DNA of 64,000 nt from an uncultured Candidatus Melainabacteria bacterium (GTDB lineage Bacteria; Cyanobacteriota; Vampirovibrionia; Gastranaerophilales; Gastranaerophilaceae): positions 1 through 64,000 of the forward strand of contig CATKZI010000001.1 of assembly GCA_949841365.1 (NCBI GenBank), written 5' to 3'. Shown in pieces: positions 8,118-16,533 of the stretch; the stretch's first letter is position 1; the number at the start of each line of letters is the position of its first letter. Under the pieces are notes generated by a model that did no database searches, was not told the DNA's origin, and worked only from the letters and a program-made list of their open reading frames with translations. A program made the translations under genes and the position numbers.

Positions 8118-9425
8118 ATGAAGAACAAAATTTTAATGTTTTGGTTTATCGTGGCGGTAGTGATTGTATCATCAATCCTTATCTTCGTTAAACCAACAAA
8201 ATTAGGGCTTGATTTGGTCGGCGGTTCAAGATTGCTTCTTGAAGCCGAAACCACTGAAAGCATTGCAAAAATTACACCTGAAGTTATGAGCAGACTTCAA
8301 TTCGCAATCGAACAGCGTGTTAACAAACTCGGTGTTGCTGAAACAGTTGTTCAACAGGTTGGCGACAAAAGATTAATGGTGGAAATACCAAACGTTACCG
8401 ACTTAAAAGAAGCAAAAGCTTTTATCGGCGAAACTGCTCAATTAGAATTTAAAAAAGAAGGTAAAGCTGCTGACGGCTCACCGATTTGGGTATCAACAGG
8501 CTTGACAGGTCAAGACCTTGCTAAATCAATTTTAAGCACAGATGCTACAGGTCAATGGGTTGTATCATTGGAATTTAACGCAGAAGGAGCTAAAAAATTC
8601 GCAGACCTTACAAAAGCTTTAGTCGGTCAGCAAATGGCAATTTTCTTTGACGGCGAACTTCAATCAGCTCCGCGCGTAAACGAAGCAATCTACGGCGGTA
8701 AAGCTCAAATCTCGGGCGGTGACAGCGGATTTGCTTACGAAGAAGCAGAAAGAATGGTTAATCTTCTAAACGCGGGCGCATTGCCTGTTCCTGCAAAAAT
8801 AGTTGAAGAAAATACAGTTGGGCCTACACTTGGCGCAGACAGTATCGCAAAATCTCAAAAAGCAGGTATCATCGGACTTTCTGCTGTAATGATATTTATG
8901 ATTTTGTTCTACCACGTTCCGGGTGTAATCGCAGACATTGCATTGGTTATTTACAGCTTAATCCTGTTTGCATTATTCAAAACAATCCCTGTAACCTTAA
9001 CTCTTGCAGGTATTGCGGGCTTTATTCTTTCAATCGGTATGGCAGTTGATGCTAACATCCTTATTTTTGAAAGAACAAAAGAAGAATTAAGAGCGGGCAG
9101 AAACCTGTTTACCGCTATTAATTCAGGTTTTGACAGAGCTTTCACAAGTATTTTCGACTCAAACATGACAACAATCATAACCTGTACAATCCTTTACCTT
9201 TTAGGTACAAGCGTTGTAAAAGGTTTTGCTTTAACACTTGCAATCGGTGTTATGGTTTCAATGTTTACAGCAATTACTGTTACTAAAAACTTCATGCACT
9301 TGATATTCGGTACAGGTGAACTTAAACATCCTGCACTGTTCGGACTTAAAAAAGACGAAATCGGACAAAGTTATGAAGCTACAGAAACAAAACGTGAAAA
9401 AGCTCGTTTTGGAATACTGGACTAG
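8118..9425 (+). CDS. secD: Protein translocase subunit SecD
   Basis: RND-family partner of SecYEG that uses the proton gradient to pull proteins across the membrane. It has an N-terminal membrane helix (FWFIVAVVIVSSILIFV), the family signature LGLDLVGGSRLLLEAE, a periplasmic P1 domain (about 40-225), then a block of five membrane helices from about residue 250 (GIIGLSAVMIFMILFYHVPG, SIGMAVDANILIFERTKEEL). 435 residues, close to cyanobacterial SecD. The ribosome site AGGG lies 10 bases before the ATG. SecF follows after 11 bases. Confidence 0.95.
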   Translation: MKNKILMFWFIVAVVIVSSILIFVKPTKLGLDLVGGSRLLLEAETTESIAKITPEVMSRLQFAIEQRVNKLGVAETVVQQVGDKRLMVEIPNVTDLKEAKAFIGETAQLEFKKEGKAADGSPIWVSTGLTGQDLAKSILSTDATGQWVVSLEFNAEGAKKFADLTKALVGQQMAIFFDGELQSAPRVNEAIYGGKAQISGGDSGFAYEEAERMVNLLNAGALPVPAKIVEENTVGPTLGADSIAKSQKAGIIGLSAVMIFMILFYHVPGVIADIALVIYSLILFALFKTIPVTLTLAGIAGFILSIGMAVDANILIFERTKEELRAGRNLFTAINSGFDRAFTSIFDSNMTTIITCTILYLLGTSVVKGFALTLAIGVMVSMFTAITVTKNFMHLIFGTGELKHPALFGLKKDEIGQSYEATETKREKARFGILD

Positions 9426-9436
9426 GAGAACAAAAT

Positions 9437-10411
9437 ATGATGATAAATACAGGAAGAAAAAATACAGTTCACGTAGTGAAATTCAGATGGGTTTGGATGG
9501 CATTATCAGCAATTCTTTTAATTCCGGGTATCATTGCAATGATTTATTCCGCAGTGACTTACTCTAACCACTCACCTTTAAAAGTCGGTATCGACTACAC
9601 AGGCGGTACAATTTTACAATACGGTTTGGAACAAAAACTTGAAAACAGCGACGTTACAAAAACACGTGACGCTTTGGAAAGTATCGGTGTTGAAAACCCT
9701 TACATCCAAATCCTTAACGTTAACAATACACAGCAGGAAAACACTAAATCAAATATTAATTCAATAATTTCTATCAGAACAAAATTCATTGATGAAAGTT
9801 CTAATGATGCTGAAAAAATCACTGAATGTTTGACAAGAAACTACACTAACCCTGAATTAATTTCGGTAAGTTCTGTTGGTCCTACAATGGGTAAAGAATT
9901 GTTCAAAAATTCATTAATCGCAATTACACTTGCGTTTTTAGGAATTATTGCATATCTTTCATTCAGATTTAGATTTGACTATGCGCTGGCAGCAATTTTG
10001 GGTATATTCCACGATGTTGTGTTTGTTGTCGGTGTATTCTCAATTTTGGGACTTGTTTATAACGTACAAATCGACGGGCTGTTTATTACGGCAATTTTGA
10101 CTGTAATAGGCTTCTCTGTTCACGATACAATCGTTGTATTTGACAGAATCAGAGAAAACTTGCGTTACTACTCTAAGAAAATGTCATTTGGTGAAATTGT
10201 TGATGCTTCGGTAAATCAAACATTAACAAGAAGTATCAATACATCATTAACAACATTGATTACATTGCTTGCCTTATATTTGTGGGGCGGTGTAACAACA
10301 AGAGATTTTGTACTTTGTATGATACTCGGTATTGCAATCGGAACATACTCAAGTATATTCTTCTGTTCAATGTTGATAGACTTCTGGAATGATAAGAAAC
10401 AAACAGCATAA
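9437..10411 (+). CDS. secF: Protein translocase subunit SecF
   Basis: Forms the SecDF complex with the preceding gene. It has an N-terminal helix (RWVWMALSAILLIPGIIAMI), the SecF signature VGIDYTGGTILQY, a short periplasmic domain, then five helices including VIGFSVHDTIVVFDRIRENL, the charged motif shared with SecD. 324 residues is normal. ATG with upstream AGGAG; co-directional with secD and closed by a hairpin terminator. Confidence 0.95.
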   Translation: MMINTGRKNTVHVVKFRWVWMALSAILLIPGIIAMIYSAVTYSNHSPLKVGIDYTGGTILQYGLEQKLENSDVTKTRDALESIGVENPYIQILNVNNTQQENTKSNINSIISIRTKFIDESSNDAEKITECLTRNYTNPELISVSSVGPTMGKELFKNSLIAITLAFLGIIAYLSFRFRFDYALAAILGIFHDVVFVVGVFSILGLVYNVQIDGLFITAILTVIGFSVHDTIVVFDRIRENLRYYSKKMSFGEIVDASVNQTLTRSINTSLTTLITLLALYLWGGVTTRDFVLCMILGIAIGTYSSIFFCSMLIDFWNDKKQTA

Positions 10412-10439
10412 AAAAAGACCTCATAAGAGGTCTTTTTTT
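10411..10439. terminator. Bidirectional terminator between secF and pdxA-like gene
   Basis: AAAAAAGACCTC, loop ATAA, GAGGTCTTTTTT: a 12-bp stem with an A-run on one side and a T-run on the other, so it can end transcription from both converging units. The GACCTC core is the same as in the rpoC2 terminator. Confidence 0.9.
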
Positions 10440-11319
10440 ATAATACAGCCTTTATAGCTTCTATCATGCCAGTTTCATCCGCAATATTTTTTCCCGCAAT
10501 ATCAAAGGCTGTTCCATGCCCGGGGGAAGTTCTTATTATATCCAAACCGATTGTCATATTAACCGTTTTATCCCCTGCGACTGTTTTAATCGGAATTAAC
10601 CCCTGATCGTGATAATTTGCAATACAGCAATCATAATTCAATGCTTTTACAAACAAAGTATCCGCAGGCAGCGGATTTGTAATATTTATCCCTCTAGCGC
10701 GCAATTCATCAACCGCAGGCTGTAAAATTTCAATTTCCTCTCTGCCCAAAATTCCGTCCTCGCCCGCATGCGGATTAAACGCACATAATGCAAATTTCGG
10801 GTCATTTATACCGATATGCGAAACAAAAAAGTCTTTCAAATTAGAAACTTTTTCAACAACCATTTCACGTGACAGATTAATTTCTTTCAATGCTACATGA
10901 CGTGTTAAAATCAGAACTCTAAAATCTCCCGCAACAAAAAGCATTTCCGCAAGCTGACCGTCATGAGCCAGATATTTCTGTAAAATTTCGGTCTGACCAT
11001 TGAATTTATGTCCCGCCATATAAAGAGCATTTTTAGCAACAGGTGCGGTAACAATAGCCTTTGCTCCGATTTCACAAGCTTTTTTTACGGACTGAAATGA
11101 AAACTCACCTGCTTCTTTTGTAATTTTCCCCGGCTCAATTTCAGACACATAAGGAATTTCAATTATCTCATAATCCTTATTAAGCTTACCGTAAAAATCC
11201 AAAACCCGTTTGTTTGAAATCAAAACAATATTTTCGGGGTTAAGCTTATTCAAAGCCTTAATTGTAATCTCCGCGCCAATCCCGTTAGGATCACCCGTTG
11301 TAATCGCAATTTTATTCAT
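10438..11319 (-). CDS. pdxA: PdxA-family 4-phospho-hydroxyacid dehydrogenase
   Basis: NAD-dependent oxidative decarboxylase of the PdxA family. Motifs: TTGDPNGIGAEI near the N-terminus, TAPVAKNALYMAGHKFNGQT (substrate and metal His), FNPHAGEDGILGREE, NYHDQGLIPIKT and RTSPGHGTAFDIAGK. 293 residues is slightly short for PdxA (about 330). It overlaps by 8 bases with a DUF1537 kinase. In other bacteria that pairing marks PdxA2, which oxidises 4-phospho-D-threonate or D-erythronate, rather than the vitamin B6 enzyme. No other B6 gene lies here, so both roles remain open. Confidence 0.85.
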   Translation of the reverse strand: MNKIAITTGDPNGIGAEITIKALNKLNPENIVLISNKRVLDFYGKLNKDYEIIEIPYVSEIEPGKITKEAGEFSFQSVKKACEIGAKAIVTAPVAKNALYMAGHKFNGQTEILQKYLAHDGQLAEMLFVAGDFRVLILTRHVALKEINLSREMVVEKVSNLKDFFVSHIGINDPKFALCAFNPHAGEDGILGREEIEILQPAVDELRARGINITNPLPADTLFVKALNYDCCIANYHDQGLIPIKTVAGDKTVNMTIGLDIIRTSPGHGTAFDIAGKNIADETGMIEAIKAVL

Positions 11320-12634
11320 TTACCAATCCGCCATGAGAATCAAAATACTTCAAAATATCAATTAAAGTATTTGCTCCGCCCAAATTTCCTGATTTTGTAA
11401 CAATCCATTGTGCATTATGGTCAAGCGACAAAGCAATTGCAGGCGCAACTTCATCAATTAATTGAAGCTGGCATGCACCGATTGCACTACAACATTTATA
11501 AGAAGTTTCACCGCCGAGAGTAATCAAAATTGCTTCTTTCTTGTCCAGAACACGTCTTGTTAAGTCCGCAAGAAAATCGGTAATAACAGATGCCAGATTT
11601 GCCTTTGTAAGTTCTGCATTCAAACTGTCATCCGAGAAACCGTCAAAATCTTTGATTAACTTAGATGTATGAACTACAACCGTATTATCAAAATTCAAAT
11701 TTGAAACAATTCTGTCAACAAGTTCATCTGTCACACCGCCGAGAACAGTTTTCAAATCAAAACTTATTGTCAAAACATTATCGTACTCGTCACTGTTTTC
11801 AAGTTTTTCAATTTGATTTGCTGTTATTTGAGTTGCACTGCCCGACACAATAAATTTTGGCAATCTCGGAAAAGTTTTTATAATATGTTCGCACTCTAAA
11901 TCAGTAAACCAAAATTCACTCAATGCCTGAGCAAAAGCAGCAGTCCCCGTCGGCAAGATTTTATTTTCCGATTTTTTGATAGCTAATGCAATCTGTTCCA
12001 CATCAACAGTAGACACAGCATCAACAACAATAAGCTTTTTACCGTCATTAACAAGTTCATTAATCCTTTGTAAAACAGGACCTGCACCTTTCATAACAGT
12101 TTTTAATTCAATATGTCCGACAAAATCCTGATATTCGGGTGCTAACTGAGATTTCAACAATGTAGGGACATGAGATTCCAAAATAGGCGAATGCGGATCC
12201 CGCGCCATTTCCGTACGTTCAATAGGCACACCGCGCAAAAGATGATAACCGCCGACTGTCGTTCTCATCTCTGCAGGAAATGCAGGAACAATAACTGATG
12301 CATCAAATTCAAATTCCGAAATAATTGCCATAACCTCAGGTGCAATATTTCCCCTGATAGTTGAATCAATTTTTTTATAAACAAAATCGGGATTTAATTT
12401 TTCGGCAAACATTTTAGCTGTTTTTGCAACTTTTTCATAAGCAATTTCTGGTTCGACATTTCTGCTTTCTGTTGCAATTGCCCAAGTTTGAGTTCCTTTT
12501 ACATTCAAAGGTTCAATCTCATCAGACAATAAAATCTGAGTATTTGCTCCCTTTAAATGGAACTGTAGTGCAGTATCATTTGCACCTGTTAAATCATCTG
12601 CAATAATCCCGACTATATTTGAATTAATTATCAT
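11312..12634 (-). CDS. Four-carbon acid sugar kinase (DUF1537 / DtnK-OtnK family)
   Basis: ATP-dependent kinase of sugar acids such as D-threonate, D-erythronate or 3-oxo-tetronate. N-terminal domain with the family start GIIADDLTGANDTALQFHLKG (only residues 9-29), KKIDSTIRGNIAPE and PAFPAEMRTTVGGYHLLRGV. C-terminal nucleotide-binding domain with FIVSGSATQITANQI, LITLGGETSYKCCSAIG and TKSGNLGGANTLIDIL. 440 residues is the family length. It overlaps ssb by 4 bases and the PdxA-like gene by 8, and the kinase and dehydrogenase would act in sequence, giving dihydroxyacetone phosphate and CO2 if the substrate is a tetronate. The exact substrate is not readable. Confidence 0.85.
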   Translation of the reverse strand: MIINSNIVGIIADDLTGANDTALQFHLKGANTQILLSDEIEPLNVKGTQTWAIATESRNVEPEIAYEKVAKTAKMFAEKLNPDFVYKKIDSTIRGNIAPEVMAIISEFEFDASVIVPAFPAEMRTTVGGYHLLRGVPIERTEMARDPHSPILESHVPTLLKSQLAPEYQDFVGHIELKTVMKGAGPVLQRINELVNDGKKLIVVDAVSTVDVEQIALAIKKSENKILPTGTAAFAQALSEFWFTDLECEHIIKTFPRLPKFIVSGSATQITANQIEKLENSDEYDNVLTISFDLKTVLGGVTDELVDRIVSNLNFDNTVVVHTSKLIKDFDGFSDDSLNAELTKANLASVITDFLADLTRRVLDKKEAILITLGGETSYKCCSAIGACQLQLIDEVAPAIALSLDHNAQWIVTKSGNLGGANTLIDILKYFDSHGGLVNE

Positions 12635-12966
12635 ATCTGTTCTAAATCTCTTTTTGAGCCAAGCAATCTGATACTTGTTGCAACAACAAGGAAGTTTTCT
12701 CTTTCATTGCCTGTAGCTTTATCAGTCCATTTGTTTTGAGCAATTCTACCATCAACAACAAGCTGAACACCTTTTTTCACATATTCTCCCGCAAATTCTG
12801 CAAGTTTATCCCATACATCAATATTGAACCAATCAGTAACTTCAGATTTTGTTTTGCTGTCCCATCTGTTAACGGCGATAGAAAAATTAGCTCTAACTTT
12901 ACCTGATTCAAAATATCTGATTTCAGCATCTCTGCCTACTCTTCCCACTAATACAGCTGTATTCAT
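12631..12966 (-). CDS. ssb: Single-stranded DNA-binding protein, short form
   Basis: OB-fold protein that coats ssDNA during replication and repair. NTAVLVGRVGRDAEIRYFESG and FNIDVWDKLAEFAGEYVKKG are standard SSB strands. At 111 residues the protein ends right after the OB fold (RLLGSKRDLEQI), with no Gly/Pro-rich linker and no acidic D-D-x-P-F tip, which in E. coli recruits partner proteins. The ATG is preceded by the repeated leader (TCGTCGGAAAGGGTAAA) giving the ribosome site. First gene of an odd operon with a sugar-acid kinase. Confidence 0.93.
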   Translation of the reverse strand: MNTAVLVGRVGRDAEIRYFESGKVRANFSIAVNRWDSKTKSEVTDWFNIDVWDKLAEFAGEYVKKGVQLVVDGRIAQNKWTDKATGNERENFLVVATSIRLLGSKRDLEQI

Positions 12967-12968
12967 TC

Positions 12969-12985
12969 TTTACCCTTTCCGACGA
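12969..12985 (-). repeat. Repeated leader motif, copy before ssb
   Basis: Identical 17-base minus-strand string to the one before aroE (1121-1137). It carries the GGAAAGGG ribosome site and ends 2 bases from the ssb ATG. Confidence 0.55.
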
Positions 12986-13093
12986 TTATTATAAGATTTT
13001 TTATATTTTTGCCAGTAACTTTACTTTCTTTATAAGGAATATTCTACAACAAACAATCCGTATACACCAAAATTTCTGTAACTTTTTGTTACG

Positions 13094-13122
13094 TTGCAAA
13101 ATTTAGTAAAATATGTTAAGAT
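13094..13122 (+). promoter_or_regulatory. Probable promoter of the poly-C pilin gene
   Basis: TTGCAA (13094-13099), 17-base spacer, TAAGAT (13117-13122). It is preceded by a small palindrome GTAAC-TTTTT-GTTAC that overlaps the upstream edge and could be an operator. The AGGAG site (13131-13135) and ATG 13144 follow. Confidence 0.5.
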
Positions 13123-13143
13123 TATGACAAAGGAGAGAAAATT

Positions 13144-13859
13144 ATGAAAAGAGCTTGGAACGCCCCCCCCCCGATGGTTTTACATTAGCAGAGGTATTAA
13201 TTACCATAGGGATTATTGGTGTTGTTGCGGCATTAACACTGCCGACTTTAATTAATAATCACAAAAGAAAAGTTCTTGAATCAAAATTTAAAAAAGGATA
13301 TTCTACATTACAAAATGCTTATCTTGTTTATTCAGGGTTAAACAATAATAACATTAAAGATTTTATTTCTGCACCTGAATGGTATAATAAAAAAGAAAAT
13401 ACTGCTCCTTTTATAGATAGTTTTCCAAATGGCATAAAAAGCTATGGCAGCATAACCCCTGTTAATGGAAAACTTAATTCTACAGCATCTGACTATTATA
13501 ATTTATCAATGCTGAGATATGACGGTTCTCCAATACACAGACAAGGACTATATAGAGGTTCTATACAATTAAACGACGGGTTAACTTTTACAATTTATAA
13601 CAACGGTGATGTTAAAAATCAATTTATAATTATACTTGACACAAACGGCGCCGGAAGCAAACCAAACCGTATAGGTTATGATATATTCTTTTTTACTATA
13701 ATCGATAACAAAGTTATTCCGATTGCGCCATCAGGAACAAGCCTTTATTTTACAAGCATCGTACTTGATCCTGCAGGAGCAGGAAATACCTACTATGCGG
13801 TTCAAAATGTATGTCCGACAAACCCTAAAAAAAATTATTGGGAATGCTTACAATTGTAA
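13144..13859 (+). CDS. Type IV pilin-like protein, phase-variable leader (out of frame as sequenced)
   Basis: The pilin body is open from 13155 (TTG) to 13859. The prepilin site G|FTLAEVLITIGIIGVVAA (G at -1, E at +5) is followed by the pilin hydrophobic helix and a globular domain ending in a DTNGAGSKPNRIGYD loop. The natural start is ATG 13144, with AGGAG 8 bases upstream. From it the frame reads MKRAWNAPPPMVLH-stop, because the run of 10 C puts the pilin one base out. One more C (or two fewer) would give MKRAWNAPPPDGFTLAEV. The TTG at 13155 is in frame (MERPPPDGF) but poorly placed for a ribosome site, so some expression is possible. Not a decayed gene: the rest of the frame is intact. Exported and processed by a prepilin peptidase if translated. 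Confidence 0.75.
13163..13172. repeat. Homopolymer tract, 10 C
   Basis: Ten C between the ATG at 13144 and the prepilin motif. The distance from the ATG to the GAT codon at 13173 is 29 bases, so the frame is broken at this tract length and restored by +1 or -2 C. Confidence 0.9.
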
Positions 13860-13958
13860 AAGTAATACATTTTTGTGCTAAAATATTCCTGTAGTATGGG
13901 GGATCCACCCCGATAGTATTTCTTTCGAGGGTTTTCGATTGAAATGGAAAGGATGAAA

Positions 13959-15752
13959 ATGGAAAAGAATCAAGAAACTTTGAGTATCTTAAGGCACTCA
14001 ACATCACACGTTATGGCACAAGCCGTTCAAAAGCTGTTTCCGTCAGCAAAGTTAGCTATAGGACCATCTATTGAAAACGGTTTTTATTACGATTTTGATT
14101 TAACGGACGGGCATGCCTTCACAGAAGATGACCTTACAAAAATCGAAGAAGAAATGAAAAATATTGTTAAACAAAATCTTTCATTTGAAAAATACGTAAT
14201 TCCTGACGTAGAAAAACAAATCGCTGAATTTAAAGAACAAGGCGAAATTTACAAAGCAGAATTATTGGAAGAACACAAAAATGACAACCCGACTTTGTAT
14301 ATAACAAAAGACAAAGACGGAAATGCATTATTTAACGATCTTTGCGCAGGTCCTCACCTTCCAAACACTTCATATATCAAAGCAAATGCATTCAAACTTT
14401 TAAAAGTTGCAGGTGCTTACTGGAGAGGCAACGCTAAAAACAAAATGCTTCAAAGAATTTATGCAACAGCATTCTGGACAAAAGAAGATTTGGCAGATTA
14501 CCTTCACCTGATGGAAGAAGCTGAAAAACGCGACCACAGGAAGCTCGGAGCTAAACTTGATTTGTTCTCTACAAGAGAAGAAATGGGCGGCGGCTTGGTA
14601 TTGTGGCATCCGAATCTCGGTGTAGTACGTGAACAAATCGAAAACTACTGGAGAGAAGAACACAGAAAACGCGGTTACGTAATCGTTCACACTCCGCAAA
14701 TCGCTAAATCTAAGTTGTGGGAAATCTCAGGTCACATGGATCACTACAAAGAAAACATGTTCTTTATCCAAAAAGATGACGAATCTGAAGACCAATTTGT
14801 AGTAAAACCGATGAACTGTCCGTTCCATATTTTGATTTATCAGGCTAACAGATATTCTTACCGTTCATTGCCTTTAAGAATGGCAGAACTCGGGACTGTT
14901 TACAGAAAAGAAAAATCAGGAGCATTGTCAGGCTTAACACGTGTTCAAGGCTTTACTCAAGACGATGCGCACATTTTCTGTACACCTGAGCAATTGGTAG
15001 ATGAAATCAACGGTGTTATTGACTTTGTTGCAGACACAATGAAAATCTTTAACATGGAATTTGAAGTTGAACTTTCAACCCGTCCCGAAAGCTTTGTAGG
15101 CGAAATCGAAAACTGGGATAAGGCTGAAGCAGGTTTGAAAGAAGCAATGGAACGCCGTGGTATGAAATACGAAATCAACGAAGGCGACGGCGCATTCTAC
15201 GGACCGAAAATCGACTTTAAAATTAAAGACGCAATCGGCAGAACTTGGCAGTGTGCTACAATTCAACTTGACTTTAACTTACCTGCCAGATTTGATATCA
15301 AATATCAGGATAAAGACGGTCAGTTGAAAACTCCTCTAATGCTTCACCGTGTAGTATTCGGTTCAATGGAACGTTTCCACGGTATTTTAATCGAACATTA
15401 CGCAGGCGCATTCCCGACTTGGCTTGCTCCAACTCAGGTAAACATTGTTCCTATCAGCAATGAAAAGCATATCGATTTTGCAGAACAGGTTTACAAAAAA
15501 ATGCGTGAAGCAGGAATTCGTGTCACACTTGATGACCGTTCAGAATCTATGAATTATAAAATCAGAGAAAGCTTGCAGGATAAGAAAATTCCTTATGTCT
15601 GCGTAATCGGCGATAAGGAAATCGAAGCAAACTCTGTTGCAGTTCGTGCACGCGGTATCGGACAGGTCGGAACATTAAATGTTGATGAATTTATTTCAAA
15701 AATTCAAGAAGAAATAAAATCAAAAAGTTCCGAAAGTTTTGCTAAAGCATAA
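13959..15752 (+). CDS. thrS: Threonine--tRNA ligase, lacking the TGS domain
   Basis: Charges tRNA-Thr. The protein begins directly with the editing domain (ILRHSTSHVMAQAVQKLF with the H-x3-H pair; CAGPHLP gives the Cys and His of the editing site). The class II core follows with Zn-ligand motif MNCPFHILIYQ, GLTRVQGFTQDDAHIFC and QLDFNLPARFDI, then the anticodon-binding domain from about residue 500. The N-terminal TGS (N1) domain of E. coli ThrRS is absent. ATG 13959 is chosen because AAAGGA lies 6 bases upstream; ATG 13944 and 13953 are in-frame alternatives. A GGGG-ATCCA-CCCC hairpin lies in the 5' leader. Confidence 0.95.
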   Translation: MEKNQETLSILRHSTSHVMAQAVQKLFPSAKLAIGPSIENGFYYDFDLTDGHAFTEDDLTKIEEEMKNIVKQNLSFEKYVIPDVEKQIAEFKEQGEIYKAELLEEHKNDNPTLYITKDKDGNALFNDLCAGPHLPNTSYIKANAFKLLKVAGAYWRGNAKNKMLQRIYATAFWTKEDLADYLHLMEEAEKRDHRKLGAKLDLFSTREEMGGGLVLWHPNLGVVREQIENYWREEHRKRGYVIVHTPQIAKSKLWEISGHMDHYKENMFFIQKDDESEDQFVVKPMNCPFHILIYQANRYSYRSLPLRMAELGTVYRKEKSGALSGLTRVQGFTQDDAHIFCTPEQLVDEINGVIDFVADTMKIFNMEFEVELSTRPESFVGEIENWDKAEAGLKEAMERRGMKYEINEGDGAFYGPKIDFKIKDAIGRTWQCATIQLDFNLPARFDIKYQDKDGQLKTPLMLHRVVFGSMERFHGILIEHYAGAFPTWLAPTQVNIVPISNEKHIDFAEQVYKKMREAGIRVTLDDRSESMNYKIRESLQDKKIPYVCVIGDKEIEANSVAVRARGIGQVGTLNVDEFISKIQEEIKSKSSESFAKA

Positions 15753-15780
15753 TTAAAAGCCCCTTTTGGGGCTTTTTAAT
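15752..15780 (+). terminator. thrS terminator
   Basis: ATTAAAAGCCCC, TTTT loop, GGGGCTTTTTAAT. A strong stem with T-run directly after the thrS stop; it can also serve the converging gene ending at 15780. Confidence 0.92.
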
Positions 15781-16532
15781 TATACACTAATATTTTTTAT
15801 GCCTTTATTTATCAGTTTATATCCTGCAATTCCGCTTGTAATCAGAAGCCCGGCACCTGTCAGAGCCCTACATTTATTTTCTTTTATACCTTTTAACCCA
15901 AACTTTTTAAATCCGCCAATCATTGCACTAAATCTGTTATTATAAACCTTTAAAGGTTTTGAAGATTTCAAAGCCAAAGGATCATCAAGATCCGTTATAA
16001 ATTCTTTGTTAAAATAAGAATCAATACCCGGAATACAGAAACACTTAGTCTTATTATTTAATTTTACATTGATAAATTCTCGTAAAAGGATTTTTGCTTT
16101 TTTAAAAAATGAATCAGAACTTCTGCGAACCCTTACCACTTTATCAAAATTTCCATTCCCCACAATTTGATACATAAAAGACTGTGTTTTACGTCCAATT
16201 GTTCTTACAAAAGGTTCAAAAACCTTCAACTTTTTAAAACGAGGATAAGTAAACAATTTAGAGTCTTTATGAAATCCTGTTATATGAACATAATTGCGGG
16301 AATTATTAATACAACGGTTACTGGTTATTTTTTGTCCCCAACCGTTTCTGCCTCCTAAGCGTGGATCTAAAACATTACCGGTGTCCTTAATTAACTTTGC
16401 ATTTCTATTACTTGTTGTATGATATTCTATACGAACACCTAATGCTCTCGGCAAACCATGTTTAAGTCCTTGATAACCTATATATGTTCCGCCTGCGACT
16501 TGTGCTGTTCCTAAGAAATCACCTTTATCCAT
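15780..16532 (-). CDS. Unknown protein, possible ADP-ribosyltransferase-like effector with C-terminal membrane helix
   Basis: No confident family. Residues 34-65 read IEYHTTSNRNAKLIKDTG then VLDPRLGGRNGWG, which resembles the opening motif of ADP-ribosyltransferase folds (H-x-T/G-S ... NA..I...G ... LDP). The later Tyr and Glu motif residues cannot be assigned by eye, so this is a weak suggestion. The rest is basic and Phe/Lys-rich. A hydrophobic helix near the C-terminus (ALTGAGLLITSGIAGYKLI) may anchor or insert in a membrane. It starts one base after the stop of the upstream gene, so the two are coupled. 250 residues. Confidence 0.55.
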   Translation of the reverse strand: MDKGDFLGTAQVAGGTYIGYQGLKHGLPRALGVRIEYHTTSNRNAKLIKDTGNVLDPRLGGRNGWGQKITSNRCINNSRNYVHITGFHKDSKLFTYPRFKKLKVFEPFVRTIGRKTQSFMYQIVGNGNFDKVVRVRRSSDSFFKKAKILLREFINVKLNNKTKCFCIPGIDSYFNKEFITDLDDPLALKSSKPLKVYNNRFSAMIGGFKKFGLKGIKENKCRALTGAGLLITSGIAGYKLINKGIKNISV

Positions 16533-16533
16533 A

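Noticed and set aside
13144-13859. Calling the out-of-frame pilins pseudogenes
   Set aside because: The only lesion is one base in a 10- or 13-base G/C run; promoter, ribosome site and the rest of the frame are intact, as in the gene ending at 33473.
13860-13958. T-box riboswitch before thrS
   Set aside because: The leader is under 100 bases with only a GGGG/CCCC hairpin; there is no specifier loop, no T-box consensus and no terminator-antiterminator pair.
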